Shown here in pieces: positions 33,763-47,427 of a stretch of 64,000 nucleotides of DNA; the stretch's first letter is position 1, and the number at the start of each line of letters is the position of its first letter. This DNA comes from Lindgomyces ingoldianus (taxonomy: Eukaryota; Ascomycota; Dothideomycetes; Pleosporales; Lindgomycetaceae). A program made the translations under genes and the position numbers. The stretch lies in contig NW_022985186.1 in NCBI RefSeq assembly GCF_010093535.1, forward strand, positions 891,639 to 955,638, read 5' to 3'. The notes beneath the pieces are model-generated. The model searched no databases, had not been told where the DNA came from, and worked only from the letters and a program-made list of their open reading frames with translations.

Positions 33763-35624
33763 ACGTACTTCATAGGCGAGTTGCTCACACACCTGAGTCG
33801 CTTACTTTTGCCAAGACCCCACCCTAATAAACTCTATTATAGCCTATAACAACCTGCTCTAGCACTATATAGTACAGTACAGCCTAGAATATTATTTAGA
33901 TACTACTTCTGCTTCTTGCTTACACGTTTGCGTGTTATGCCTAGTCTAATTGCACTATCTGCAGCGCCTTTAGAATAGCTTACCTACTTTAGCTTACACC
34001 TGCTTCTTTGCCTTTTTCTTATTACTGTGTGCTTTAAACTCCTTTAAAGCTGTTAAGTATAGGCCTTTCTAAATTATTAAGGTCTTTTCTGCCTTAATTT
34101 ACTTTCTTTTATGTAATTTACGTTGCGTAGCAGCCTTATTAGCTACTTAAAGCTTAGTAATTTCTTATTACACTAACACTAGCTTATGTGTAATTATTAC
34201 TACCCTTTTTAAAACCTTTTTAAACACTTTAACTATAAAAGTTAGTAAACTATTTATATGCTTTTAAATTTTTATTTTTATAAGCATTAATTACAACCTA
34301 AGTTCTAAAGTATTGCTTAAGGTTTACAACTGCTAGAGCTTGTTATATATAAGTAGTAGTAGTAATAGAGTGCGTAACTTTACATTAAGGCCTATTATAA
34401 CTTATTATAGGTTAAAAGAAACTAATCTAGCGCTTTAGAACTCTTCTTAGATATTACTAAAAGTAATTATAGGATTATAGGCTACTTTAAAGCATAGTAG
34501 AAACTTTATTTTTATAATATAAGTAATTTAGTTATGTATAAGGTTTTTAGCTTAGCGCTTATTTACTTTCTTTAAAGAAGTAAAACAACCTACATTAAGT
34601 AGCTATAAAAAGTGTAATAAGTAAAAAAGTATGTAAATAGTAATAATTTTATTATCTTTATAGTATTACTAAAAATAAAGTAAGTTATAGCTCTTATAGC
34701 TGTTAATAACTAGCAGACAGTAGCTGCTAACAGTACACTTCTTTATATGCGTGTTAAAGTGCTTTAACTAGTCTAGACTAAGCTAATTAGTAGTCTAGCT
34801 GCGCTTAAAGATTATAATAACTTAATTCTAAAGTAGATTTTTTTATACTAGTTTAAAAGGTAGTTACTACTTTACAAAATAATAAAAAGTAAAATAGCCT
34901 ACCTTTTAGCATTAATGCCCTAGATAGCTGTTGTCTACTTCTAGTTACCTAGCTAGACTGCTTTTAGCTATCTTTGTTTCTCTGAACTTATAACAACTGC
35001 TCTAGTAGATATTTAGCTTATTATAAACTTTATTTTGTTAAAGTTGTACATGTTATTATTTTAGATGCTATACTTAGCTTTAATATTCTTTATAAAGTTA
35101 AACTAGCTTTAAATTACTATAGAATTTTTATAAAAAGCTTTTTTATAGTTATACTTACACTTAAACTTTACTTTAAGCTTTAAGTAACACTTAATAAACA
35201 TATTAGGCTAGTTTATACTAATATAGCCTATATTATACTTAGCGCACAAAGAATTAGCTATATTAGCTATAGCTGCTAGCTAAAGGGGAAATTCTTGCGC
35301 ATCTAGCTTAAGTATGTGCTAAATAATTACCTGCTTTTTATTATTATCTAGCTTTTATAAGTTAGCTATATAATTAGCTTAGACAGGTTATCTAGTGTGT
35401 TAGTTACTTATTATTTTTTAAACAACTCTATAGATAGCTGCAGCATGTTAGTTAAAAAGTGTTACATTTTATTTAAAAGTCTAAAGTGTAAGCTGCATCT
35501 AACATTTCTTTAACACATTTAAGTAGTGTTGTTAGAAATACATTAGTATAGAAAAAGTAGTGTAGTAGGGTCTTAGTAAAAGTAAGCAACTTAGGTGTGT
35601 AAGCAACTTGCCTATAAAGTACGT
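33763..35624 (-). mobile_element. pogo/Fot-like transposon P3 (1862 bp) with RIP-inactivated transposase
   Basis: TA duplications at 33761-33762 and 35625-35626. The left end ACGTACTTCATAGGC is followed by two related 11-bp motifs 17 bp apart (at 33778 and 33795). The minus strand carries the same transposase pseudogene as P2: C-terminal CCHC knuckle near 33930, DDE core at about 34300-34950, N-terminal region near 35200-35550. The left terminus is the least mutated of all copies. It is inserted in the gypsy-2 3' region. Confidence 0.9.
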
Positions 35625-35626
35625 TA

Positions 35627-36412
35627 AAAAAAAACTAACAACATTAACTAGACTATATAAGTAAGGTAAGTAAACACTTATTGCTATAAATAATACATTT
35701 ACTATATTAATAATAACTATACTACTAGTTACTACTAAACAAAACATTATAATAAAAGTATTATATTAGTATAAGGTTTTTAGTTTATTTCTTCGTAACA
35801 GAAAATTTTAGTTAAGATAGTTATACTTATTATATTTTATCTAAATTAGTTTTAAAGCATTTTTAAATACTTTCTAAACACTGCAGATAAAGACTATTAG
35901 CTTATAAAAAAGAGAGTAGTGTAATAATTTTATAAATTGTTCTATTTTAGGTTGCTTAGATCCTATCTAAAGGGTTTCTCTATTAGCCCTAACTATAACT
36001 TAACCTAGTCTTCTACAGTTACTTTTATTCTTTTATGTATTTAGTTGCACTTTGCCTTTGTAGCTTGCTTAGTAGTTTTCTAATATCCTTTTGTACAAGT
36101 CCTATAGGTGTTAATAGCATTCCTAGGTTCAGAGTCCCCACGCACTCCTATATGCCTCTAAGTGGATGCCTACCGCATTTAGAGCTATTGTCTTGCCTGC
36201 GCCGTTACATAACTAATATATACCTTTAGTAGGCATTTTAGCAAAGACTCTAGCAAAGTAAATAAATATTAAAAATTAAGTAAATAAGATTAAACTATTA
36301 AATAATATACCTTAGAAAAAGCTTAATTTATACATAGCTAACTTAATTATAAGACTCTATGTATTAATTGTAATAGATGTATTAACTTTTAAAAACTTTT
36401 AAAATAACTTTA
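35627..36412 (-). other. Unresolved AT-rich segment with a P-loop-like motif
   Basis: This stretch lies between P3 and P4. Part of it (36125-36215) has near-normal composition. Its minus strand reads C-N-G-A-G-K-T-I-A-L, like a Walker A box, followed by N-A-V-G-I-H-L-E-A-Y before stops. It might be a helicase or ATPase fragment from another transposon, or chance. I do not recognise the rest. Confidence 0.25.
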
Positions 36413-36414
36413 TA

Positions 36415-39383
36415 ACGTACTTTATAGGCAAGTTGCTTACACACCTAAGTTACTTACTTTTACTAAGACCCTACTATACTACTCTTTCTACACTAATGTA
36501 TTTTTAATAATACTACTTAAATATGTTAAAAAAATGTTAGATGTAGCTTACACTTTTTAAGCAACACGCTATAGCTATCTATAGAGTCTTTTAAAACATA
36601 ATAAGTAACTAACACACTAAATAACCTTTCTAAGTAAATTATATAGCTAACTTATAAAAGCTAGATAATAATAAAAAGTAGGTAATTATTTAGCACATAC
36701 TTAAGCTAAATGCGCAAAGATTTCCCTCTTAGCTAGCAGCTATAGCTAATATAGCTAATTCTTTACACGCTAAGTGTAATATAGGCTATATTAGTATAAA
36801 CTAGCTTAATATGTTTATTAAGTGTTACTTAAAGCTTAAAGTAAAGTTTAAGTATAAGTATAACTATAAAAAAGCTTTTTATAAAAATTCTATAACGTAC
36901 CTAACAGGTTGGCCGGCCACACAGGTTGGCCGGCCACTTTTGCTAAGCCCCTACTAAAACCACCCCATTCTCTCGCAAAACAGCCCACTTTAGCCCTGTA
37001 TAAAGTAATATAATATAAGATATTATTTAAAGTCTACTTTTGCTACTTACTTATATGTACATAAGTTATGCCTAGTCTAATTGCACTGCCTGCATTGCCT
37101 TTAACTTAGCTTACCTCCTTTAGCGCGCACCTGCGTCTTTAGCTTCTTCTTATTACTACGCGCTCTAAACTTCTTTAAAGCAGTTAGACAAGCCCTATCC
37201 TTAACTATTAAGGTCCCTTCTGCCTAAATCTGCTTCTTTTTATGTAATCTATGTTACATAGCAGCCTTATTTGCTGCTTAAAGCTTTGTAATCTTATAGC
37301 CTACTCTATTACGTTAATGCTCTAAATAACTGTTGTCTACTTTCTATTACTTTACTATATTGCCTTTAGCTGTTCTTATCTCTTTAAAGCTGTAACAACT
37401 GCTCTAGTTAATATCTAGCCTATTATAAAGCCTAACTTGTTAAAGTTATACCTGTCTTTATCCTAGATACTATACTTAGCTTTTATGTTAGCTACTAGGC
37501 AAAACTAGCCCTAGATAACCTCTAGATCTTTATAAAGCACTCTCTTATAATTATACTTATAATTAAACTTTATTATAAACTTAGGGCAGCGCTTAACCTA
37601 CATACTAGTCTAGTTTAAGCTAACCTGGCCTAGATTACGCTCTGCAGGCAAGGAATTAGCTATATTAGCTATAGCTGCAAGCCTAGGGGGAAATCTGCGT
37701 GTAATAAGCTTAAGTATGTACTTAACAACTACCTTCTTTTTAAGCTTAGTTAGATTTCTTAATTTAGGCTAGCATTCTGCTTGTAAAGGCTATCTAGCGC
37801 GTTAATTGCTTAGTGTTGTGTAAGAGACATTATAGATAGCTGCAGCGCGTTGTAAGAAGAGTTTTAAGTCTTATTTAAGAGCCTAAAGAGCAAGCTGTAT
37901 CTAACGTTCTTTAGAAGATTTAATCTAGTGTTGTTGTTAAGGCATTATGTAGATAGGTAGAGTTTAGTATAGGCTTAGCAAAAGTGGCCGGCCAACCCGT
38001 GTGGCTGGCTAACCTGTTAGGTACGTTAGTAATTTAAGGCTAGTTTAACTTTATAAAGAATATTAAAGCTTAGTATAGTATCTAAAATAATAACATGTAT
38101 AACTTTAATAAAATAAAGTTTATAAGAGGCTAGATATCTACTAGAGTAGTTATTACAGGTTTAAAGAAACAAGGACAGCTAAAAGTAGTCTAGCTAGGTA
38201 ACTAAGAGTAGACAACAGCTATCTAAGGCATTAATGCTAAAGAGTAGGCTATTTTACTTTTTATTATCTTTTAAAGTAGTAACTACTTTTTAAACTAGTA
38301 TAAAAAAAATCTACTTTAGAATTCAGTTATTATAATCTCTAACTATAGCTAGACTACTAATTAGCTTAGTTTAGACTAGTTAAAGCACTTTAATGTGTAT
38401 ATAAAAAAGTGTACTATTAGCAGCTACTATTTACTAGTTATTAATAGCTATAAGAGCTATAACTTACTTTATTTTTAGTAATACTATAAAAATAATAAGA
38501 TTATTACTATTTATATGCCTTTTACTTATTGCACTTTTTATAGCTACTTAATGTAAGTTATTTTACTTTTTTTAAAAAAGCATATAAGTGCTAAGCTAAA
38601 AACTTTATGTATAACTAGATTACTTATATTATAAAAATAAAGTTTTTACTATGCTTTAAAGTAGCCTATAATACTATAATTACTTTTAGTAATATTTAAA
38701 AAGAGTTTTAAAGCGCTAGATCAGTTCCTTTTAACTTATAATAAGTTATAATAGGCCTTAATGTAAAGTTGTGCACTTTATTACTACTACTACTTATATA
38801 TAATAAGCTCTAGCAGTTATAAACTCTAAGTAATACTTTAAAACTTAAGTTATAATTAATGCTTATAAAAATAAAAATTTAAAAGCATATAAATAGTTTA
38901 CTAACTTTTATAGTTAAAGTGTTTAAAAAAGTCTTAAAAAGAGTAGTAATAATTATGCATAAGCTAGTATTAGCATAATAGAAAATTACTAAGCTTTAAG
39001 TAGCTAATAAGGCTGCTATGTAATATAAATTATATAAAAGAAAGTAAATTAAAGTAAAAAAGACTTTAATAATTTAAAAAAGCCTACACTTAACAGCTTT
39101 AAAAGAGTTTAAAGCGCGTAGTAACAGGAAAAAGGCAAAGAAGTAAGTGTAAGGTAAAGTAGGTAAGCTATTCTAAAGGCGCTGCAGATAGTGTAATTAG
39201 ACTAGGCATAACGCGCAAACATGTAAGTAAGAAGCAGAAGTAGTATCTAAATAATATTCTAGGCTGTACTATACTATATAGTGATAGAGCAGGTTGTTAT
39301 GGGCCATAATAGAGTTTGTTAGGGTGGGGTCTTGGCAAAAGTAAGCAACTTAGGTGTGTAAGCAACTTGCCTATAAAGTACGT
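36415..39383 (+). mobile_element. pogo/Fot-like transposon P4, interrupted by P5
   Basis: TA duplications at 36413-36414 and 39384-39385. Without P5 it is about 1835 bp, close to P2. The plus strand carries the transposase pseudogene: N-terminal part to about 36890, DDE core and C-terminal knuckle (near 39180-39220) after 38029. Many stops. Confidence 0.88.
36895..38026 (-). mobile_element. Related pogo-like element P5 (1132 bp), internally deleted, GGCCGGCC termini
   Basis: Terminal repeats ACGTACCTAACA followed by two GGTTGGCCGGCCAC motifs 17 bp apart, and the near-complement at the right. TA duplication at 36893-36894 and 38027-38028. The minus strand retains a transposase C-terminus with a CCHC knuckle (near 37080-37130) and an N-terminal part (about 37400-37960), but the catalytic core is missing: near 37300 the sequence jumps between distant parts of the gene. 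It is a non-autonomous deletion derivative of a sister family, inserted into P4. Confidence 0.85.
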
Positions 39384-39385
39384 TA

Positions 39386-40360
39386 AAGTAAAAGCTTATA
39401 CACTTTGAAAATCTTAGCTAACTATTTTTATAAAAACTAATTACTACTTTGTAGAATAAAGGCATTAGTTTTAAGAAGGATAAAATAAAGGCCGTTACAC
39501 TATATAAACTTATAAAAAAACATGCTTTTACTGTTTTATTAGACTACTATAAACTATTACTACTAGTGCTAGTTCTAACGCTACAGAGGATGTCTTTATA
39601 TAAATCACCTATTGACCTAATACTTTTTCTATAATTAGTATAACTGCCTTGTAATAGCTTACTGTACAAGAGTATAACTAGGCAGCTACATATTCCTGTA
39701 GCTATAGCTCTGCATAAAATTCCCGAAAGCTTGTACCTACTGCATATAATTTAATTACTGTATAATTTATACTAACTTTTACCTATATAAGATATTATAG
39801 TAGAGAACCTTGCGCCTAAGAAGGTTATATAATTTTAGAAAGTATAGAAAAAAAAGAATAACTATATAAAGCAACTATATAATATTTTAGCTAATAAGGC
39901 TATAGTATTTATTAAGCTCTACTAACACTTTATTATTTATAAGGCTTTATATATAAGCATGTTTTTTAATATCCTTAAAGGCTAGGCACACATGTTCTAC
40001 CTTTATAATATTAGATTTAGAAAGATGTAGAAGGTTCTATATAAATAACTTAGTAATTACTTTAATACTAACATAAATTATAACTAGTATTAAATAAATT
40101 AAATAATAATAAGTTTTATATAAATTAAGTAAAAGAACTTTATAAAAACTTTATATAAAGGTTTTAAAGCTATAATTAATAAGCTTACTTTTATGTAAAA
40201 AGCTTTTAGTCTATAATTTTAAAGTAACATACTGCTTTACACTACTATTATATAAGCGTGCTAAGGACAACTTAAACTTAAATAAGTAATATTCTTAATT
40301 AAGCCTACATGTAAGGCACTATATAGTAACCTCTATTTAGCACTTTAGGTTATAATTAAT
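39386..40360 (+). pseudogene. copia-2 gag fragment
   Basis: From about 40060 to 40350 this is homologous to 42330-42630, where a copia integrase follows. It is therefore part of the same Ty1/copia family (copia-2). The frame upstream (about 39680-40060) has the length and Lys/Leu/Tyr content of a fungal copia gag but is heavily mutated. It is cut at 40361 by P6. No LTR was identified. Confidence 0.5.
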
Positions 40361-40749
40361 TAACGTACTTCACAGGTAAGTTGCTTACACACCTAAGTTG
40401 CTTACTTTTACTAAGACCCTACTAAACTACTTTTCTTATACTAATGTATTCCTAAGAACACTACTTAGACATGCTAAAAGAATGTTAGATATAGCTTACA
40501 CTCTAAGCTTTTAAATAAAATATAAAACTCTTAAAGAAACATGCTACAGCTATATATAAAGTCTTTTAAAAAATAAAAAATAACTATAGCGCTAGACAAC
40601 TTTTATAAGCTAATTTTATAGCTAACTTATAGAGGCTAGGTAATAAGAAAAAGTAGGTAATTATTAAGACTATACTTTAGCTATATGTGTAAGAATCTTC
40701 TTCTTAGATAGCATTTATAGCTAATATAGCTAATTTTTTACACACTAAG

Positions 40750-41029
40750 TGTCTGTACGCAGCAGCAGCGTTACAATCTGGATACGAGCGATCGCGCACA
40801 AGTAGGACCACGTATCTGTGTCACATAATGCTTGTGCGCAAACCTCTATGCGCAAACATCTAAATATCCCCCTTTTCCTCTATATAAAGGAAAGACAAGA
40901 GCAATAGAACTAGAAACATGTTGCCCTTACTTTACCTACCTTATACACTGTGCACACTATACACTACTCTTACTCTTACTACTTAAGTGCTTATACTATA
41001 AGCAGCTAGCTATTAAAGCCTATTTAACA
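40750..41029 (+). repeat. 5' LTR of LARD copy 4
   Basis: 280 bp. The outer left end (GATACGAGCGATCGCGCACA) is the best preserved version of this LTR in the window. Confidence 0.9.
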
Positions 41030-42329
41030 CTAATTAGTAGTTAATTTAATTAACTATAAATTAGTAAAAGTAATAATAGAGTACCTACACTTTATAAGGT
41101 ACTTTATTTTATTACTTATCTCTTAAGAAAAGTAATAATAAAGCACCTATGCTTTATAAGGTACTTTGTTTAGTTACCTATCCTTTAGGATAGTAGATTA
41201 ATCCTTTATATTATATAGTAAGCTCTGCTACTGTACAAAGTAAAGAGGAGATAGTGCAAGGCGCACACTAAAGCTATTAAAGCTGCACAACCTAGCAGCT
41301 AGACAATAGCAGTACCTGCGTGATCTACTAGAAAAGTAATTAACTATACTATTATAATAAAATCTTATTAGCAACTAATAACTATATGTAATAATAAGAA
41401 GAATAAGAAATAATTTTTATTATATAAATAACTTATAAAAGACATAAGAATATTAAAGGCAACACTACAGAATAAGACTAGCCTAGAGTACTAGAATAAT
41501 AAGATTAATATATTAGAAGCTTTAATAAGCTTATAAACTTAATTATATATAAGTTACAGAATTACTAATCTACGCATAATAACTTAAAAGGGCGCTACTT
41601 TTTTAAGTGCGTATATAAAGAATTTTAAAGAATAGACACTATAAAACTTCTTAGCACTTAGCTGCGCGTTTAAAAGGGAGCTTATATAAGTGCTAAAAAA
41701 TAAGGGAATTACACTATAGCTAGGCACTAAAGGTACTTAAGCCTAAAAGCTGTATAATATAGCATAAAGAAAAGTAATTACACTAAAAAAGCTTTATATA
41801 CAACTCTTATTACTATATAAGGCTCTGCATAGAAGTAGACTAAACATAATGCTGCTATTAACACTAAATGTACTAGTATTACTTACTTCTATACTTTAGC
41901 TAGCACTACACTAATTACTGTATAAACAATACATGCTACTCTACCTAACGCCTACTCTACACTCTTAATTGTACACACTACCACCTGCAGTAGTGTATGC
42001 ACTACTAATACTACCTACATAATCTATACTACATTACAACCTGTATAAACTTCTACCCTAGAGAGAAACTGCTAAAGAAAAACTTTTAGTAAATAAAATT
42101 ATATAATTTTAAAAAGCATAGAAAAAGAATAATAACTATATAAGTTAACTATATAACATTTTTATAGATAAAATAAAGATTTTTATTAATTTATGTTAAT
42201 AGCTAGATATTTAGAAAACTTAGTACATAGACATCTTTCTAGATATCTTAATAGGTTAGGCAAATATATACTATATGCACAAGATAGGCCCTAGATATAA
42301 CTAAAAGCATTTATATAACACCTTAAGCA

Positions 42330-45300
42330 GTTACTTTAACACTAATGTAAACTATAGCTAGTACTAGATAGACTAAATAATAATAACTTTTACATAATGC
42401 TAATAAAAAAACTTTAATAAAAGTTTATATAAAGTTTTTAAAATAATAATTAATAAGCTTATGCTTACATAAAAGGCACTAAAAATAAAATTCTAAGAGA
42501 ATGTTTTACTACACACTACTATTATATAAGCTTGTTAAGGACAACTAGAACTAAAACATGCTATGTTTACTATTAAGCCTTTATATAAAGCCTTATTTAG
42601 TGACCTATAAGCATTACTTTAAGTTACTATAGACTAAAAGGTAAACTAATACCTCTAAGAACTGCCTAATGCATACTACATAGACTGCTAATATAACTCT
42701 GCATAATAAAAGTCTACATAATAAGAAAAAAGCTTCCCTTTACATAGAAGAGAATAATGTAGAAAATCTTTATCTAGGTTTAGGCTATAATCTAGAGACA
42801 ACTGCACACAGACAAAAAAGTGCTTTATTTGCTATAAAGAAGAATATTAGTTATTAAACTACTCTTATAATAACTATACATAAGTAAAAAACTAGTATGT
42901 TACTTTATATAAAGATTTTTATAATAAGACCTTATTATATAAAGCTATTACTTTATACATCTAAAACTTTAAAAGTTACTTTAAGAAAAAAAATAATTTG
43001 CATAATATAAAGGAAATAGAATAAAAGAGTAAAGATGCTAAAAAAGCTATTAACTACTTTACCTCTACTGCCTATCTACACTATGCAATAGAAGAGGACA
43101 TCTATAGCATTAAACCTAAGGAATATGCTAAGCAGTTTATCCTTAATAACTAATACTGTACAGTATACTAAGGCAAACTATAAAACATAAGCGTAGTAAA
43201 GATCTCTACTATTAGTAAGTCTTAACTTAAGGCGTATATATAAAAGAACTTATGTATAGAAATTAACTAGACACCTAGCTAAATAGATATTAGCTTTAAA
43301 GGCTAGACACTAAAGGGATTAATTAGTACTGTATAAATCTAGAACTTAATTAGTCTAGTTATATACTATATTTTAGAGACTCTAACACTATTTTTGCTAT
43401 TACTAGTAAATGCTAACTAACTTAGAGCATACTTTAACAATATTTTAAATATTATTATATATAAAGATAAAACTACTATACCTATTGTATAAAAATAAGA
43501 ACACTTTTTTTTTAATGTTAGTAAAAAAAAATCTATGTCTTTTTTTACTAAATTAGAACTCTACTGCCTCTACTACTAATTTAGACACCCCTGCATAGAG
43601 AGACTTTAGAAGATGCTAACTAGCGCTAGCTACAATATTAATGCTGCAGTGCTAGAAAAGATTAAGAAGTTTTGCTACCTCTACTAATTATATAACTAGG
43701 CTTTATAAAGATTTAAGTTTATAATTAAAGATAACACCTACTTTAACTATAAAGTTATTATTAATGTTATATAAATTAATAATAAAGATGTCTTACATGT
43801 TATTAATATAGACACATTATTTTAGGCTGCTATATTTCTAAAATCTATGTCTGCACAAGATACCTAGAATGCACTGTACAAATGCTAGATTAACACTTAT
43901 TAAGAACCCTTAGACTACATTATGCATAACCTTAGTATAAACTTTACTTTAGAGAATTTTTAAGCTTATGTAAAGATTATAAGAGCTACATGTAGGCAGA
44001 TGCCTGTAGAAGCATATTAGGCAGTTAGAAAGGTTAAGTGTGCGCACACACTTCTCTAATAAGCGTTTAACATTCTAAAGACTAAGCTAGGTAACTATAC
44101 AGATAATAAGGCTATTTTATAAATAGCAGTTAAGGCTCTAAACAACACAGCTAGCCTGCATAGTCTAGTACCCATACTGCTAGTTTTTAGGGCATACCTA
44201 AGAATTAACCTAGACTTTTTACTATTACTAAACATTATTCTACAAGCAAGCGCTGTATAAAAGGTAATAAAAATACTTTAAAAAAACTATGTAAAAGTAA
44301 ACATTAATTATATAATTAACACTTATAATAGCTTTATAATATATAAAGTTCTTAACTTTCTTTTTAGCTTAGAAATTATAGCATAAAGGGAGAAGAAAAG
44401 CTAGACTAGCCTATATAAAATTAAAAGTATTAAAAGAAGAGACATTATTATTAAAAGAGAGAATAGCCTACTAAAGCTCTAATATACACAGGTTAAACTA
44501 TACTATAAAGAAAAAAAGAAAGATAACTTACCTATAATAGATAACTTAAATAAACTAATCTCTATATAAAGGGATCCTTTAAAGAAGAGAAAGAGAGGAC
44601 AGCCCTATAAAAATGTTATAAAGGCAGAACTAGAGCCTACTACAGACTAAGCCCCTTAGGATAGCCATGCTGCACTAGTGCAAAAGGAAGATATAGATAC
44701 TAGAAAAAGTAAAAGGTAAAAAAAACCTGCATAAAGTCTAGACTAGGTATTTCTAACCTAGAAGAAGAAGAATAATTAAGCCTTGTCTATTAAGCTTTAT
44801 ATAAATAGTGTAATTACTACACCTAAAGAACTATTTAAAAAATTAGACTGTATAAAGATAGACACTCTAATTACTAACAGCACTTTTAAGGTTATAGTGT
44901 ATAACTTAATAAAGCATAAAAGTTAGATTTTTAACCTTTACTTTATATAAGAAGTAAAAGGCAAAACAACTTAACTATATAAGAAATCCTGCCTAGTGTT
45001 TACTAGCTACTTAGATAAAAAAAAAAAGAGAAATTCTTACCTAGTTACTAACTATCTAGAAGATAAGCTAGAGACTACTCTTAGCTATAAGAGTAAGCCT
45101 AAAAGCTACATACAAAATGTATTTTAAACTATATAATATTACATAAGTATACATCAAATTAATAGATAAGCTTATGCGCACACTGTACACAAAGCTACTA
45201 AAGAAAATGCGCTAGAGCTTTTTACTAAATATAATACTCTAAGTTGTACAACCCTTGTATAAAGCTGCTAAATTAGGACTGTATTAGTTTAAGACATACT

Positions 45301-45410
45301 ATAACTACTATAAAGAAAAGCTGTGTATGCACATCTCTTTATATAACTTCTACTTTTTAATTACTAATAAAGAAAAGCACACTTTTAGTATTACTAGCTT
45401 ATAAATAGAT
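42330..45410 (+). pseudogene. copia-2 fragment: gag, zinc knuckle, integrase, start of RT
   Basis: Both ends are truncated and there are no LTRs. It runs from mid-gag through a knuckle region near 42825-42870 (K-C-F-I-C/A-I type), GAG-pre-integrase (~43560-43700, F-R-H-P-C-I-E-R-L), an integrase core (~43700-44250) with N-I-D-T-L-F-x-A-A-I-F-L-K-S-M-S-A-Q-D-T, the integrase C-terminus (K-K-R-K-R-G-Q-P near 44590) and the first part of RT, stopping at L-x-I-D-N-T-L where an LQTDDTL-type motif is expected. A 13-bp LARD sequence (AACACCTTAAGCA) is duplicated at the two edges. RIP stops throughout. Confidence 0.75.
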
Positions 45411-45508
45411 AACACTTTAAGCATTATAATAAAAGATTTTATGTAAAAAAAAAAAAAAAAACTATAAAAAGTAAAGTTTTATATAAAAAGTAAAACTATT
45501 TTAGTAAA

Positions 45509-45773
45509 NNNNNNNNNNNNNNNNNNNNNNNNNNNNNNNNNNNNNNNNNNNNNNNNNNNNNNNNNNNNNNNNNNNNNNNNNNNNNNNNNNNNNNNNNNNN
45601 NNNNNNNNNNNNNNNNNNNNNNNNNNNNNNNNNNNNNNNNNNNNNNNNNNNNNNNNNNNNNNNNNNNNNNNNNNNNNNNNNNNNNNNNNNNNNNNNNNNN
45701 NNNNNNNNNNNNNNNNNNNNNNNNNNNNNNNNNNNNNNNNNNNNNNNNNNNNNNNNNNNNNNNNNNNNNNNNN
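45509..45773. other. Assembly gap (265 N) inside LARD copy 4
   Basis: A run of N; by comparison with copy 3 it hides LARD interior sequence. Confidence 0.98.
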
Positions 45774-46933
45774 ATTTTTAATTATATTAAGTAATAAGAA
45801 CTATATAGAGTAAAGTAACTACTTTAAAATACTAGGCAACATTATACACTAGAATTCTACTAAGTGTAAAAGAGTAACTAAAAGTGTCTTTACTAGCAAA
45901 CTATATAGAATAGTTAAAGGGGTTAATTATGTAATTACACTTAGTATAACTCTATAGTAAATTATATAAACACTTAAACTACTACTAATTCTAGTAGTAA
46001 TCTACATAGATTTAAGGTTTTATATAATTACCTTATTAAGCTAGGCACTACTAGTAAAAAGTAACTTATAATTAATATTATGTTACTCTATAAATTATAT
46101 AAAAAAAAGGAAATTACTAAAATAAAGTAGATTAATAGTAAAGACAACTTAGTAAATATATGTATAAAAAAAACACTAAACTAGGCTTTTTAATTATTAG
46201 TCCTAACTAACTACCTCTCTGTCTAGATAGAAGCATCTCTAGACTAGCTAAATTCTATGTGTAAAGATGCCTTAAACTAACTAAACTAATAACACCTTTA
46301 TATAAAGCTTATTTTTTTTGTTTTTTTTATTATACGCACTTACTTTTCTTATTATAAGATTAGAAAAAAAGGATATGTAAAAAAAACAGTCTATTTATCT
46401 AGTATATAAGAGAAGAAAAAGCTACTACTTTTTACATATAGTAGTTATAATGCAGACTACAGCTCTACTATACACATAAGGTGTAAGCATTAGCCTAGAA
46501 GTTAGCTAACATATAATACTTAATAAAAAAAAAGGCACTAGTAGTGCTACTATAATAATAAGCATATAAAGTTACTAAGACCTAACTATAACTTTAGACT
46601 AGAACTGCATAGAAGTACTCTTTATAACATACAACTTTTGCTGCTTACAGCTATAGATTAGTGCTAGTAGGTAAGATAACATTAATATTATAAAATAATA
46701 AAGCTGCTATATGCTACTCTTTAGCTTATCTATAATTAGCATTTTATATAAAAAGAAAGTAAAAGAGCTAAAAGATCTATATATTTATACTAAGACACTA
46801 AATAAACTACTAATTAGCAGTAGAACTAGTTAAAAGAGTAACATAGATACGCCCTAGGCTGCTAGACTGCACAAGGATGTTAAAAACGCCCGCACTAACA
46901 GCGCTAGAGGTAGAGGAGGAAGGCTAGAGAGAC

Positions 46934-46934
46934 A

Positions 46935-46970
<36 letters not shown>

Positions 46971-46979
46971 TGTGTGTGC
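46934..46979. repeat. (CT)n/(GT)n microsatellite in LARD copy 4
   Basis: CT run of about 20 bp, then GT run of about 26 bp, at the family's conserved microsatellite site. Confidence 0.95.
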
Positions 46980-47427
46980 AGGCAGGAGTATCTGTTACTA
47001 TTAGCACTATACAAAAAAAGAAAAGAGCTAAAGAATAGTACAGTAGGGCTTAGAGAGTAAAGAATAAAGAAGAGAAGGTAAAGAAAAAGAGGAGACCTTA
47101 TTATATACACCTCCCTACGCACCTGCCTACGCAAAGATCTTACACTATTGTAGCATAAAACCTTGCATAAAATAGTTTATATACTACTAAATTACTTACA
47201 AAGTAAGCGCATAAAGGCTAAATAATAATAGCCTAAAACACTCTACACTATTTATAAAGCTATTTATATAGTGTAACTAGCCTATTTTAATGTACAGCAT
47301 TACTAAGGTAAGTCCTAATAAATAGGGTAGAGTAAAGGCAGAATGTAATTAGATAGACTTATATAGATAGAAAAAAGGTAACGCGTACAAAAGGTAACTT
47401 TTTACATAAAAAGAAAAGTTGCTAGTG

